Notes under the pieces: generated by a model
What the model was told of the DNA's origin: nothing
What the model saw: only the letters and a program-made list of their open reading frames with translations
Database searches by the model: none
Made by a program: the position numbers and the translations under genes
Part shown: positions 16,918 to 27,271 of the stretch, one piece after another
Position numbering within the stretch: position 1 is the stretch's first letter
Layout: every line of letters begins with the position of its first letter
DNA from: Histomonas meleagridis
Taxonomy: Eukaryota; Parabasalia; Tritrichomonadida; Dientamoebidae
Reading direction: 5' to 3'
DNA: 64,000 bases
Assembly (NCBI GenBank): GCA_020186115.1
Contig: WSYJ01000013.1
Coordinates: forward strand, 496,001 to 560,000

Positions 16918-19900
16918 TCATAGCTCGATCATTAACATTTCTTCTATATTATTATTATTAATATATTCCAACAATTTCTTATTTTTAATTTTATCATCGA
17001 AAGTATTCAACATATCTTTCCATGTATCTTTATTTTCTTGACTTTCATTTTTCTCGACCAATTTACCGAACATCTTCAATATGACCAAAACATTTTTTGT
17101 TTCATCTGCATTTAAGAATTTTTCTCGAGAGAAAACCAACATCATTTGTGTCATTGACACGTTTTCGAAGATAAGCTTTGTATTTAACACCACGTCTTTT
17201 AGGTATCTTCCACAATTTACAGTTGCATTCAACAATTCATTAATAATCTCCGTGTAAACAGTCTCCTCGGAATTTGCGCTAAACATTGTGCACAAATCCA
17301 TTGAATCCATATTAAACAATTTCTTTGCTATTTCATAAGACGATACGTTTGGATTTGACAGAGTTTGTTTGGTTCTCGAGATTACACCTTGTGAATTTGA
17401 GTTTATGTAAATATAACTGTCGAATTTGATTGAAAATAACGGGTCCCAAAGATTCAATGGTATCTTATTGAAATCTTTGAAAAGTAATTCAAAGAAAACT
17501 TTCTTTGGGTTCGGAATTAACTTTGTCAAATCTTTTGCTTCAATGTTCTCAGGCCAATATGGGGAAACGAAATATTGGACTAATTCACGTGTGTATGAAG
17601 GAGGGTTTGCGTCACTATATTGAAATCCTACAACTATATTTCCAACACCAGATATATCATTAATTATGGAATAAAGATAATATATATTACCTCTGAAGTT
17701 ATTTTTTGCGATTTCGATTATTTTATTGAACTGTTCATTAGTTAAGTTCAAATGGAACAAAACATTAAATAATATTTGATCATATGATCGATTATTATCG
17801 AATATATTTAATAACTTATCAATAATATTTGTGTTGTCTAAAGTAATTTGTTGGAATGGTAACAATTGTATTAGCGCTGGAAGTTTATCATTCATTAATT
17901 CGATGTTTGGAGGGAAATCAAATTGTTCAATCAAAGGATTTGTTAAAGTTGGAAACATATTTTTAGATATTAAATATTGGAACTCATATAATGGAATTTG
18001 GAATTCATTAACTTCTTCAAACAGTTTAAGAATTTCATCGATTTTCTCGAAAAATTCCGTTTTATCAATGAACAAATATTTAATTAATGGATAATTCTCT
18101 ACATCGAAATGTTTTGTATCAATTGCCAAAATTGCTTCAATTAAAATACGAATTTTATTATTCATTGTATTACATAATAAGTTAATTAAATTTGGTGCCG
18201 AAAAATCATTAATTCCAAGTTCTAATAATGACTCTTCGATTAAATCAATTTCTTCTTTAGTTAATTCTTCCCATTTCTTATGAACATGTTTAAACAAAAA
18301 TGAAAATGAATAAATAGAATATAAATCATTACGTTTCACATGTATCTTTTTAACCCATTTATCAACATGAATATTTAATGAATGACGTAATGAATAACCT
18401 AAAAATGCTAAGTCGAATTTAGAATCATTTAATACTGATAATGAATATTCTTCAATTTGTTCCCAATCATTAGTTTTACGATTAGAATACCATAGGAAAG
18501 TAAACAAAAGTGTTTTAGAAAATTCATAATTTTTATATTGTGAATTTGGTAATGTTTTAGATTCATATTGATATGTTTCGATTTCAATATCTTTATCTTC
18601 TTCATTAATAAATTCTCCAATTTTAATATCATTTGATATATTAAAATGAATTCTTTCTTTTGTTAATGAGTTTTCATCTTTTTCGATAATGAATGAATTT
18701 GGATATTTTTTAATTACATTTTTATGAACTTTATCTAAAACTTCATAATTATTAACTTTAATATTCTTTAATGTTGAAATATATTCATAATCTTCTTCAA
18801 TTATATCCCATTTATAGAACGGTATCTTTTGGATACAATCTTCAATATAACTTCTTTTTGTTGGATCATTTTTGAAATATAAAAATGTATTATGTGGATG
18901 AATTAAGTTATTAATTTTCGCAATAATTCGTCGATCATAATCAGAAGCGATTGTTAAATAATCGCTAATGATATATAATGATTGAGGATTTAAACATTTA
19001 ATTGCTGTTAATGATACAATTAATGAATATTTATATTGGAAAGATTGCTTAAAGAACATGTTCATTGAATTCCGAACTTTTTCATCGTCTTTGTTTTCAA
19101 TTTTTTCGTTTAAGTTCGTAATGAATTTACATGTGTTATTTGTAAAAGCAGTTGCGAATATACTTGCCAACGATATCAATGATAAAATTTGTGTGTTATT
19201 TAAGTCAATATATTTAACTGTTGATGATAATAATAAAATACATGAGTTAACAATCTTACCAAAAGTAGTTTTAGGTAAATTATCATTAATGATCGAAAAG
19301 ATTTTTAATAATTGATCACATAAAAATGACCATTTCTTATTAATGAATTCTTTTAAGTTCTTTTTTTCATCGAAGTTTAATCCTATTTTCTTAAGTGCGC
19401 AAAAAATCACATAAATTGCACGTGAGAATAATTCTTTTGATATTTCTTGATTATAATCATTAATATTATTAATTATTAATTTAATTGCAGAGTCAAATGA
19501 AGCTGGTGGTAATAAATCATTATCTAATATCTCTAATATTAATAATGGATCACATTTCTTGATGAATTTGATATAATATGATGAATTTTCAAACCAATTT
19601 AATTTAGAAAGTGGTATATTAACATTAATGATTTTAAGTAATTCTTTTAGTTCTGGAATTACTAAGTAATGCGGCTTTTCTAATAAGTTCATTATGATTT
19701 CCATAATATTTGTCTTTAAATCATTAAGACGAAATGCTTCCCAATTAATGTTCTTAAATAATTTGATTAATGATATTTGCTCAACAAAATATCGTGGAAA
19801 TGGATTAATACATAAATCAAAGATTTTCGAGGCGCTGACTGGCGCTATTTGATAAAGATCATTAAAACAGTCACTTAATGATCGAAGAAGATTGTCAAAT

Positions 19901-20976
19901 GGAATCGGATCTCTTTCGATTGCAATTTTTGTGATGAAATCAAGAAATCCTTTTGGAATAAGTTTTTTCTTTGTAATGTATAATGAAGAAACACGGATAA
20001 CTGGAACAATAAACGAGTTAGGAAGGGATGAATCATAACAAATAAAGTTTTGAAGTGATTCAAGAGTTATAATATTACATTTCTCGGCTGAAATAAAAAG
20101 ATCAATGATCGCCGACTTTTGTGATGGCGTGGAATTATTTTGCCAAACATTCTCTACATCAGTGAATATTTTGTTCCATTTGGTGTTGGTGGGTGGTTTG
20201 GTTGAATTTGTGAATAATAATTGTATTATTTCAATTGCACCAGAAATGTCTGAGGAATTGCTGGAAGTAAGAAATGTATCAAGACGATCTAATAAAATGT
20301 CAGAATTGATAAGATATGCGATTGGAATGTATGGAATAATTTCTTTGAAAAATTGAGTCGTACTTTGCTCAGCAACAATTGGTATTAATTTTTTCGGATC
20401 TTTGCAAGCAAACATTGCAACTGTTTGTGCTAAAGGTGTGTTTATTAGGTATTGAACAATTGATTGATATGCAGGTGAAAAGAAATCAGAGAGCATTTCC
20501 CAATCTGATGTTGAAATCTTGGTAAGCATGTCAGCCCTACTACTTAAAAGTAATGAATGACATGTGCCAAAATAATCAATTCTTTTATTTGGATTGACAT
20601 ATCGTAAAGAATATGTTAAAAATGAAAAAAGAGAAGCCTGTGCTGCTGGCTGTAGTGAAGTAGTGTCTATTTGTTGAAAAACTTGAAGGAGATTTTGTGG
20701 TGAAAAAGAAGAAATTAATGAATACCAATGAATTAAAAAATGTTCCGATTGTTGTCTAAGGTTAACATTTTCGTGTGATGTAAGTGGTAAAACTAATTTT
20801 ATTATTCTGTATAAAAAATTATCTTTTGTGGCTTTAAAATTTGATATAATTAAACCAATCGGAAGTGTAGACAACTCCAAGATTTTTGATTCCATTTTAC
20901 TAACATTGTTAGATGAAATTGCTGATTCAAGGAGTTTAATGTTTCCTGAAAGAATTAATGAATTTGCCCTCAACAT
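16918..20976 (-). CDS. Very large alpha-solenoid protein of unknown family
   Basis: 1352 residues in one uninterrupted frame from an ATG at 20976. It is almost entirely predicted helix, in HEAT/ARM-like pairs (NLLQVFQQIDTTSLQPAAQA, IPELKELLKIINVNIPLSKL, TQILSLISLASIFATAFTNN). I see no signal peptide, membrane segment, kinase, protease or RING motif. Asn and Ile are strongly enriched towards the C-terminal half, matching the local AT bias. Long solenoids of this kind include karyopherins, Ral-GAP/tuberin-type and ubiquitin-ligase scaffolds; nothing seen favours one. An AACGGTTT motif at 20990-20997 is only 14 bp upstream of the ATG. Confidence 0.7.
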   Translation of the reverse strand: MLRANSLILSGNIKLLESAISSNNVSKMESKILELSTLPIGLIISNFKATKDNFLYRIIKLVLPLTSHENVNLRQQSEHFLIHWYSLISSFSPQNLLQVFQQIDTTSLQPAAQASLFSFLTYSLRYVNPNKRIDYFGTCHSLLLSSRADMLTKISTSDWEMLSDFFSPAYQSIVQYLINTPLAQTVAMFACKDPKKLIPIVAEQSTTQFFKEIIPYIPIAYLINSDILLDRLDTFLTSSNSSDISGAIEIIQLLFTNSTKPPTNTKWNKIFTDVENVWQNNSTPSQKSAIIDLFISAEKCNIITLESLQNFICYDSSLPNSFIVPVIRVSSLYITKKKLIPKGFLDFITKIAIERDPIPFDNLLRSLSDCFNDLYQIAPVSASKIFDLCINPFPRYFVEQISLIKLFKNINWEAFRLNDLKTNIMEIIMNLLEKPHYLVIPELKELLKIINVNIPLSKLNWFENSSYYIKFIKKCDPLLILEILDNDLLPPASFDSAIKLIINNINDYNQEISKELFSRAIYVIFCALKKIGLNFDEKKNLKEFINKKWSFLCDQLLKIFSIINDNLPKTTFGKIVNSCILLLSSTVKYIDLNNTQILSLISLASIFATAFTNNTCKFITNLNEKIENKDDEKVRNSMNMFFKQSFQYKYSLIVSLTAIKCLNPQSLYIISDYLTIASDYDRRIIAKINNLIHPHNTFLYFKNDPTKRSYIEDCIQKIPFYKWDIIEEDYEYISTLKNIKVNNYEVLDKVHKNVIKKYPNSFIIEKDENSLTKERIHFNISNDIKIGEFINEEDKDIEIETYQYESKTLPNSQYKNYEFSKTLLFTFLWYSNRKTNDWEQIEEYSLSVLNDSKFDLAFLGYSLRHSLNIHVDKWVKKIHVKRNDLYSIYSFSFLFKHVHKKWEELTKEEIDLIEESLLELGINDFSAPNLINLLCNTMNNKIRILIEAILAIDTKHFDVENYPLIKYLFIDKTEFFEKIDEILKLFEEVNEFQIPLYEFQYLISKNMFPTLTNPLIEQFDFPPNIELMNDKLPALIQLLPFQQITLDNTNIIDKLLNIFDNNRSYDQILFNVLFHLNLTNEQFNKIIEIAKNNFRGNIYYLYSIINDISGVGNIVVGFQYSDANPPSYTRELVQYFVSPYWPENIEAKDLTKLIPNPKKVFFELLFKDFNKIPLNLWDPLFSIKFDSYIYINSNSQGVISRTKQTLSNPNVSSYEIAKKLFNMDSMDLCTMFSANSEETVYTEIINELLNATVNCGRYLKDVVLNTKLIFENVSMTQMMLVFSREKFLNADETKNVLVILKMFGKLVEKNESQENKDTWKDMLNTFDDKIKNKKLLEYINNNNIEEMLMIEL

Positions 20977-20989
20977 GATAACTCTGAAT

Positions 20990-20997
20990 AACGGTTT
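20990..20997 (-). promoter_or_regulatory. AACGGTTT motif
   Basis: On the minus strand this reads AAACCGTT and is followed by TTCAGAGTTATC and the start codon of the 1352-residue solenoid gene. This spacing would leave a 5' untranslated region of a dozen or so bases, typical of trichomonads. Confidence 0.45.
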
Positions 20998-21244
20998 CTT
21001 GCGTTTTTTGAATTGACCGCATCACATGACATTTTGTTTGGTGTAAAGGAATAAACGTGTTCGCTGAACGATACGTATTTGATGAAAAACTTAATGTTTT
21101 TGGATGATGGAATAAATGATTATCAATGATACTCAACAACAACATAGCATTCTACATGTATAATTATTGTAAAAGTGACAAATAAGAATTTTTGGTGTTA
21201 ATAAATACATTGGGAGAATTCATTTATCAACTTACTGGCATCCG

Positions 21245-21252
21245 AACGTTTA
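21245..21252 (+). promoter_or_regulatory. AACGTTTA motif before the PKA regulatory gene
   Basis: Located 69 bp upstream of the ATG at 21321. Its position argues that the open frame upstream of 21321 is untranslated. The rest of 20998-21320 has no recognised gene. Confidence 0.4.
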
Positions 21253-21320
21253 GATTTTTCATATCAGGTGTACCGATCAGAATAAACACAATTCCTAAAA
21301 GCTGTTTAAAAAAAAAAGAG

Positions 21321-22460
21321 ATGGAAAGTTATTTATCAGGTTTAACACCTGAAGAATATTTAAAAAGACAAAATGTAAACCAAATCATTAGTATGATCAT
21401 TTTTTCTCTCCTTGAAAACAGACCAGTAAATGTAAAAGAACACATAATCAATTTTTTGTCAGATGAAACAAATCTTATCGAGGAATTTCCACCATTAGTT
21501 TTAGACTCAAATAAGAACCACGAAAAAAACACAAAATTCGAGAAATCAGAAAAATCAGAAATCTCACCTGAAATTTTATACAAGACACGAAAAGATTCAA
21601 GGCGTAAAGCAATGTCCAGTAGCTTTAAAGATTCTGATCGGATTAAAAACAAAGTCATTACTAAAGACAAAGAAACAATATTATCACTTGTTAATAATAC
21701 TAAAAAAGTTCCTTTACTTTCATTTCTTCAAGACGATCAAAGAGAGCTTCTTGTATCCTCTATGGGTCTTAAACAATTTTCCAATAACGAAGTAATTTGT
21801 CAGGAAGGATCTCGTCCAGATAACTTTTATATTATAAGCAAAGGGCAATGCAAAGTGATGAAAAGACGCAACGACAAAGATTTCCAAATTGGCCTAAAAA
21901 AATGCAACGAATGTTTTGGCGAGCTTACTTTAATCAGTGAATCTGTGAGTTCAGCATCATTTGTTGCAGATGGGCCTGTCACATGTTGGGCAATAAACCA
22001 AGATGAATACCTTTCAATTCTCAAAGCGTACCGCGAAGAAAAGAGGAAAAGATTAAGAAATGTCTTAAAAAAAATTCCTCTATTTTCTTTGCTAAAAGAA
22101 CACGAATTATTATTAGTCATCGATGCTGTACAAGTTTGGGAGCCTGGAAGCGATGAAGTTATTGTAAAAGAAGGCGATGATGCAGATGAATTTTTTGTGA
22201 TATTTGAAGGCGAATGTAAAGTATCAAAGAAAGACAAAATTAGCGGAAGTAAAGAACTTGGCGTTTTGAGGGAAGGTTCTTACTTTGGAGAGCTTGCTCT
22301 GATGAAAAATATTCCAAGATCTATTACAGTGAAATCTGGAAAAGGATGTAAACTTGGAAAACTTGACAGAAAATCATTTTGTAGACTATTGGATTACAAG
22401 TCGTGCAATGATATGCTGACTAATCCTAAGACAAATTTACATAAAAATTATCGTGAGTAG
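21321..22460 (+). CDS. cAMP-dependent protein kinase regulatory subunit-like, two cyclic-nucleotide domains
   Basis: 379 residues. An RII-alpha-type dimerisation/docking helix pair (LTPEEYLKRQNVNQIISMII) is followed by a linker with SRRKAMSSS, whose RRKAM resembles a type I pseudosubstrate inhibitor site. Two cyclic-nucleotide-binding domains follow. Site B keeps the phosphate-binding cassette FGELALMKNIPRSITV. Site A has FGELTLISESVSSASF, in which the phosphate-binding Arg is replaced by Ser although the Glu is kept. Such proteins hold the PKA catalytic subunit inactive until a ligand binds. The frame runs further upstream to a TTG at 21192, but the AACGTTTA promoter motif at 21245-21252 lies inside that extension, so the ATG at 21321 is preferred. 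Confidence 0.85.
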   Translation: MESYLSGLTPEEYLKRQNVNQIISMIIFSLLENRPVNVKEHIINFLSDETNLIEEFPPLVLDSNKNHEKNTKFEKSEKSEISPEILYKTRKDSRRKAMSSSFKDSDRIKNKVITKDKETILSLVNNTKKVPLLSFLQDDQRELLVSSMGLKQFSNNEVICQEGSRPDNFYIISKGQCKVMKRRNDKDFQIGLKKCNECFGELTLISESVSSASFVADGPVTCWAINQDEYLSILKAYREEKRKRLRNVLKKIPLFSLLKEHELLLVIDAVQVWEPGSDEVIVKEGDDADEFFVIFEGECKVSKKDKISGSKELGVLREGSYFGELALMKNIPRSITVKSGKGCKLGKLDRKSFCRLLDYKSCNDMLTNPKTNLHKNYRE

Positions 22461-22737
22461 AATTGAACTTGTTACACGCCCCTGAATTTATAAACGATGT
22501 AAAAAATTAAACTGCATCGTTCGCAGTTTTTGCAAACAATTCTATTAAAGCCGATCAAACTTCACCTTCTTCGAATGGATTTTCTTGGTCGTCAAAAACA
22601 GAATAACTGTCAGAAAAAGTTCGATTTACAACGTATTCAACCTTATTTCGCTTTCAATAAATTCAACCTTCTACATTGGAATTTGAGTCGAGAAGATTGT
22701 CCAAACACATTTTTCATAGATTAACCAAATCACTTAA

Positions 22738-25700
22738 ATGTTTTGCTTGTTTCTTGTTAAGGCTTTGACAACATCAACATACGCAGACGGCGTCCTTACT
22801 ATTGATGACGATACGAATACAAATCTTGACATAGCTGTTCTAACTTCCGTCTTGGATCAATATATGGCAACGATTGAAAATGTTCGTGAATTATATATTA
22901 AAGGTATTGTAACTAAAATTGCAGAAGGGCTATTTGCAAATCAAAACACATTAGAAAAGATAGATATTACAAACAATGTCTTCGAACAAATCGGTAATAA
23001 CGCATTTAATAATTGTCCTAATCTTAAAACTATCATAATATCCAGTGTCAAAACAATCGGTAGTGCTGCTTTCAAAAAATCTGGAAAACAAGCAAATCTT
23101 ATTTCTTTAGTATTACCTGAAGGTCTTAGTTCTGTTGGTGAAAATTGCTTTGATGAATTGAAGTTAGGTTCTGTTACATTACCATCAACGCTTAAAACTT
23201 TACCAAATTACTGCTTTTATAATACTTACGATTTAACATCAATTGATTTACAATATGTTACATCAATCGGAGAATATTGTTTTTATAATTCTAAACTCAA
23301 TACTTTAACTGTTCCTTCTGGCTGCCAAGTTTTATATGAAGCTTTTGGTAATACTTTTGCACTTACTTCAGTAATATATAGAGGCAACAACATACCAACT
23401 AAATGTTTTGATATTTCAGTAATGAAATCAATTACCATTGAAGGTACAACAACTATTGAAGACAATGCATTTACTGGCGTTAAAGAATTAGCAGGAACAC
23501 TTGTAGTTCCAAGAAGTGTTACCTCAGTTGGAATTTATTCTTTCCAAAATGCAAAATTTGATACTGTAATTTGGAATGCATCTGTTGATATTTCAGATGG
23601 TTCATTTTTCCAAATTCAGGAACTCAAAAATGTAACAATTATTGGAAACGTTCAAAAAATTGGATATAGGGCATTTTTCGAATGTAAAGGATTAACTACT
23701 GTACACCTACCAGCAAATCTTACCACAATTGACAATGAAGCATTTCACACTACATCAGCACTCGAATCAATTAATTTTGAAGATACACAAATTGCTTCAA
23801 TTGGAACATATACATTTTGTGCTTCAACTTCATTGACAAGCTTAACATTTCCACCTACAATTAATCAATTTTTGGAAGGTTCATTTTATGGCTGCACATC
23901 TTTAACAAGTGTCATATTCGATGAGAAAACATTACCAATTGATTTCGGTACGAAAGTCTTTGCAGCATGTTCAAGTCTCCATAATATTTCTATTCCAAAT
24001 GGTTCAATATATGACGCAGAAACATTTCCAGCAGAATGTAATGTTACACTCTTTACAGTCACATCTGTTGCTGAAATTGAACTTCCACCAGGAAATTGTT
24101 TTATTAATGGATCATTACAAATTGATGATGATACATTAATTATCGATGAAACAATAATTAATTCAATATTAAATGGTTCAAGTATATCCGAAGTAACAAA
24201 TCTTTATATTAGAGGAAGTTCAGCATATCAAATTTCTGCTAATTTATTCACAAATTGCACAAATCTTTCACTGATTGAAATCTCTAGTTCGAATTTCCGT
24301 ACAATTGGAGAAGGCGCATTTAGTGGTTGCTCAGGACTTCTTGTAATTAGACTTCAATATGTGCGTATTATCCAACAAAGTGCATTCCAAAATGCAGGTA
24401 GTCCGAGTATAGAACTTATTATACCATCAAGTATAGAACAAATTGGTGAACATGCATTTAATGGATTTCGATGCAAAGAAGTTCAATTACCATCAACATT
24501 AACCAAACTCTCAAGTCACTGTTTTTGTGGCAGTTCATTAAGGTCAATTAATTTGGATCATGTTACACTAATAGACGATAATTGCTTTGATGGTTCAAAT
24601 ATCGAAAATGTTGTACTTACTTCAGATATGACTGTTCATCAATATGCATTTGCAAACACAAAACGTCTTAATCATGTTGAATGTTATTTAACTGAATTAG
24701 TTAATGATGTTTTCCATTACAGTTCTATTAAATCAATTAATCTTACATCAGTTACAAGCATTGGGAATAATTGCTTTAGTGAATCAAGCATCGAATCGAT
24801 TGTATTACCTGAAACATTAGGTTCGAATTGGACTGGTATTTATACATTTGAAAAGACACCAAATCTTAAGACAGCAATAGTTAAAAGCCATGTACTTCCT
24901 GAAGGTACATTTTTCGAAGCGACCAGTCTACAAACTATTGAATTACCTGACTATATCGAAACAATCGGAAATTTTGCATTCCGATACAGTTCTATTAAAT
25001 CAATTAATCTTAAATCAGTTACAAGCATTGGGAATAATTGCTTTGGTGAATCAAGCATCGAATCGATTGTATTACCTGAAACATTAGGTTCGAATTGGAT
25101 TGGCACTTATACATTTGAAAAGACACCAAATCTTAAGACGGCAATAGTTAAAAGCCATGTACTTCCTAAAGGTACATTTTTCAAAGCGACCAGTCTACAA
25201 ACTATTGAATTACCTGACTATATCGAAACAATCGGAGATTTTGCATTCCAATATACAATCATAACAGGTAATTTAACAATACCAAGCAGTGTAACTTCAA
25301 TTGGTTCTTATACATTTGAAGGCGCATCTATTGAATATTGCTTTTATAAGGGAAGTGCGCCAATACCAACAGGATTTTTGTTTTCAATATCAACATTAAA
25401 GGGAATTGAAATCACAGGAACTACGGAATCAATAGGCGAAAATGCTTTCTATCACACATCTATCTCACCAATATTAAATCTTTCACATACACATATTACT
25501 TCAATTGGAGTGAGTGCATTTGAAGGATGCCCAATTGTAACATTAGTTTTACCTGTAAGTTTGACATATATTAATACAAAAGCATTTTATTATTGCACTT
25601 CACTTGAAGAAATATTATTCGAAGACTTAAATAACTCGAAGCCAATTACGTTTGGATCAGAATCATTTGCTGCTTGTAATATGCTTCCAGATTCAATAAA

Positions 25701-25971
25701 ACTTCCATATGGTTCTCACCCAGCTGATTCAACTGGTTGGGGATCTGCATTTCCAACAGATATAGAAATTGATACACCAACACTTCCGTCTTCTGGAGGT
25801 GGCAGAACAACTTATGGCGATGATAATTCAGGCTCTGGTTTGTCAGATGGAGCTTTGATTGCGATTATTGTTGTGGCTATTGTTGTAGTTGCTGCTGTTA
25901 TTATAGGCGTTGTGTTTTATGTAGTGAAAAGAAAGAGAAAATCAGATTCTGGTGAATCAGTAACAATATAG
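22738..25971 (+). CDS. BspA-like leucine-rich-repeat surface protein
   Basis: 1077 residues. A short hydrophobic leader (MFCLFLVKALTTSTYADG) precedes a long run of 23-residue TpLRR units with the BspA core (IxxIGxxAFxxCxxLxxIxLPxx). At the C terminus a Gly/Ser linker (SSGGGRTTYGDDNSGSG) leads to a transmembrane helix (ALIAIIVVAIVVVAAVIIGV) and a short basic/Ser tail, so it should be a type I surface protein. Two homologous halves are visible, each opening with a xLxIDDDT segment (residues ~20 and ~465). The second half also contains an 89-residue (267-bp) near-identical tandem duplication starting at 24719 and 24986. BspA proteins are a large trichomonad surface family linked to host or bacterial adhesion; adhesion here is inference. 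Confidence 0.9.
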   Translation: MFCLFLVKALTTSTYADGVLTIDDDTNTNLDIAVLTSVLDQYMATIENVRELYIKGIVTKIAEGLFANQNTLEKIDITNNVFEQIGNNAFNNCPNLKTIIISSVKTIGSAAFKKSGKQANLISLVLPEGLSSVGENCFDELKLGSVTLPSTLKTLPNYCFYNTYDLTSIDLQYVTSIGEYCFYNSKLNTLTVPSGCQVLYEAFGNTFALTSVIYRGNNIPTKCFDISVMKSITIEGTTTIEDNAFTGVKELAGTLVVPRSVTSVGIYSFQNAKFDTVIWNASVDISDGSFFQIQELKNVTIIGNVQKIGYRAFFECKGLTTVHLPANLTTIDNEAFHTTSALESINFEDTQIASIGTYTFCASTSLTSLTFPPTINQFLEGSFYGCTSLTSVIFDEKTLPIDFGTKVFAACSSLHNISIPNGSIYDAETFPAECNVTLFTVTSVAEIELPPGNCFINGSLQIDDDTLIIDETIINSILNGSSISEVTNLYIRGSSAYQISANLFTNCTNLSLIEISSSNFRTIGEGAFSGCSGLLVIRLQYVRIIQQSAFQNAGSPSIELIIPSSIEQIGEHAFNGFRCKEVQLPSTLTKLSSHCFCGSSLRSINLDHVTLIDDNCFDGSNIENVVLTSDMTVHQYAFANTKRLNHVECYLTELVNDVFHYSSIKSINLTSVTSIGNNCFSESSIESIVLPETLGSNWTGIYTFEKTPNLKTAIVKSHVLPEGTFFEATSLQTIELPDYIETIGNFAFRYSSIKSINLKSVTSIGNNCFGESSIESIVLPETLGSNWIGTYTFEKTPNLKTAIVKSHVLPKGTFFKATSLQTIELPDYIETIGDFAFQYTIITGNLTIPSSVTSIGSYTFEGASIEYCFYKGSAPIPTGFLFSISTLKGIEITGTTESIGENAFYHTSISPILNLSHTHITSIGVSAFEGCPIVTLVLPVSLTYINTKAFYYCTSLEEILFEDLNNSKPITFGSESFAACNMLPDSIKLPYGSHPADSTGWGSAFPTDIEIDTPTLPSSGGGRTTYGDDNSGSGLSDGALIAIIVVAIVVVAAVIIGVVFYVVKRKRKSDSGESVTI
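24719..25252 (+). repeat. 267-bp tandem duplication inside the BspA-like gene
   Basis: The segment starting ACAGTTCTATTAAATCAATT at 24719 recurs at 24986, an offset of 267 bp (89 codons). The copies differ at few positions (for example SESS/GESS, NWTGIYT/NWIGTYT, LPEGTFFEAT/LPKGTFFKAT). The frame is preserved, so the duplication added about four LRR units. The low divergence suggests recent unequal exchange. Confidence 0.9.
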
Positions 25972-26214
25972 TTCAAATAAAAAATCGAAAGAAAAAATTT
26001 ATATTTTGGTGTAATTTGTGTATAATAATTAATCCTCATTCAGACAATGAACTCAAAATGTGTGTTAAATGATGAAGAAGTACTATTAAATTTGTGCTGA
26101 TGGAAAAAATATATATTAAAGATGAAAATTTTATAAACAAGGAAACGCATATTATGTTGTTGTAAAAATACATTTTGAAGCACTTTTTGTTCCAAGATTT
26201 TGCTGTCACTTTTT

Positions 26215-26224
26215 AACGGTCGTT
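26215..26224 (+). promoter_or_regulatory. AACGGTCGTT motif abutting the ATG
   Basis: The motif ends two bases before the ATG at 26227, the tightest spacing in the window. If transcription starts downstream of such motifs, the 5' untranslated region would be close to zero or the start would be a later ATG. Confidence 0.4.
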
Positions 26225-26226
26225 CA

Positions 26227-26682
26227 ATGAATCTCGGATTTTCGCTCCTGACAAAACTTGGATTATCACAGGAAGAAGCAGACCAACATAAAAACGACAA
26301 GCCTTCAGATGCTATCACTGTTTATGCGAAGGATCAAACAGGAATTGGATATGCTGAAAATAAATTCGATTTTGTCTTAGAAACAGATGCTACATTTGCA
26401 AAATTGCAAGCATCTCGCGTGGGTGTTGAGGAAATAAATAGCACGCAAAAAATGGAAGTCAAACCTCCCCAACAGAGATTTTTCATTCCAACTAGACTAA
26501 AGAAAAAACCTCTTCATTCTTTATCTACTGAGGACCTTGCTGTAATTTTGGCTAAACCAGAACCAGTAGCAGTACCTGTAGAAACAATAATTAATGAAGA
26601 TAGCAAGCCACACAAAAAGAGGAGAAAGCACCACAGAAAAGAGCAGGCTGAAGGTAAGGAAGAAGAAAACAAAGCAGATTGA
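26227..26682 (+). CDS. G-patch-like nucleolar/RNA-processing protein
   Basis: 151 residues from the ATG at 26227; the open frame begins earlier at a TTG but the motif AACGGTCGTT (26215-26224) lies in that part. Residues 1-45 (GFSLLTKLGLSQEEADQH ... AITVYAKDQTGIGYAE) follow the G-patch layout of the GPATCH4/PINX1 type, although the canonical GKGLG segment is weak. The rest is linker, ending in a very basic and then acidic tail (KPHKKRRKHHRKEQAEGK), typical of nucleolar proteins. G-patch proteins bind and activate DEAH helicases; the partner here is unknown. Confidence 0.6.
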   Translation: MNLGFSLLTKLGLSQEEADQHKNDKPSDAITVYAKDQTGIGYAENKFDFVLETDATFAKLQASRVGVEEINSTQKMEVKPPQQRFFIPTRLKKKPLHSLSTEDLAVILAKPEPVAVPVETIINEDSKPHKKRRKHHRKEQAEGKEEENKAD

Positions 26683-27271
26683 ACAATTTTTTTTAATATG
26701 ATTTATTCAAATATGTTTTCGATCACCATTATAAAATTAATCATTAAGTCATGTAATATAGAAAGGGAAAAGAGTACCCCCTACTGTTCTCGTTAATTCT
26801 ACATAATATCTTGATTTCGTTAATTTTATCCATTTGGGCAAGTTTTGAATATTTTTCTTTTTATATTATCAAGATAATTGGTATAAATAATAAAAATTAT
26901 TTCGCTGTATTTCTTATATTTTTGATCTTTCAATACTATTTTTACTCCAATAACATATGTTATTTATTACTTAAGGTATAAAAAATGTATTAAGTTTTTG
27001 CTTTGTATTTTCTGTGCTGTGACTGTTTCAGTTCCTATGTATATCATTTAACCATATTATCTTTAATTTAACAAGATAGTCTTGATATATCAATTCAACA
27101 AACAATGAAATTATTTAAAACAAATAATTTTTCTTTTAATACAGCACTTATGATTGCATATAAACAATAATATTTCAAAAAACATTGCGCGTTATATACT
27201 ATTTTAATTTTCTTGATAAATTATTTAGATGACAGTCATTTTATTAATCTATAGAAGTAAATTTACTTCAC
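26683..27271. other. Gap with duplicated downstream sequence and an ankyrin scrap
   Basis: No gene. The segment 27053-27120 (TTATCTTTAATTTAACAAGA ... CAACAAACAATGAAATTATT) recurs with small differences at 31455-31520. At 27142-27171 the plus strand reads ACAGCACTTATGATTGCATA..., which translates as TALMIAYKQ and stop, a lone ankyrin fragment. Confidence 0.5.

Noticed and set aside
21192-21320. N-terminal extension of the PKA regulatory frame (starts at a TTG)
   Set aside because: It contains the AACGTTTA promoter motif and a run of A before the ATG at 21321; the RII-type helix starts only after that ATG.
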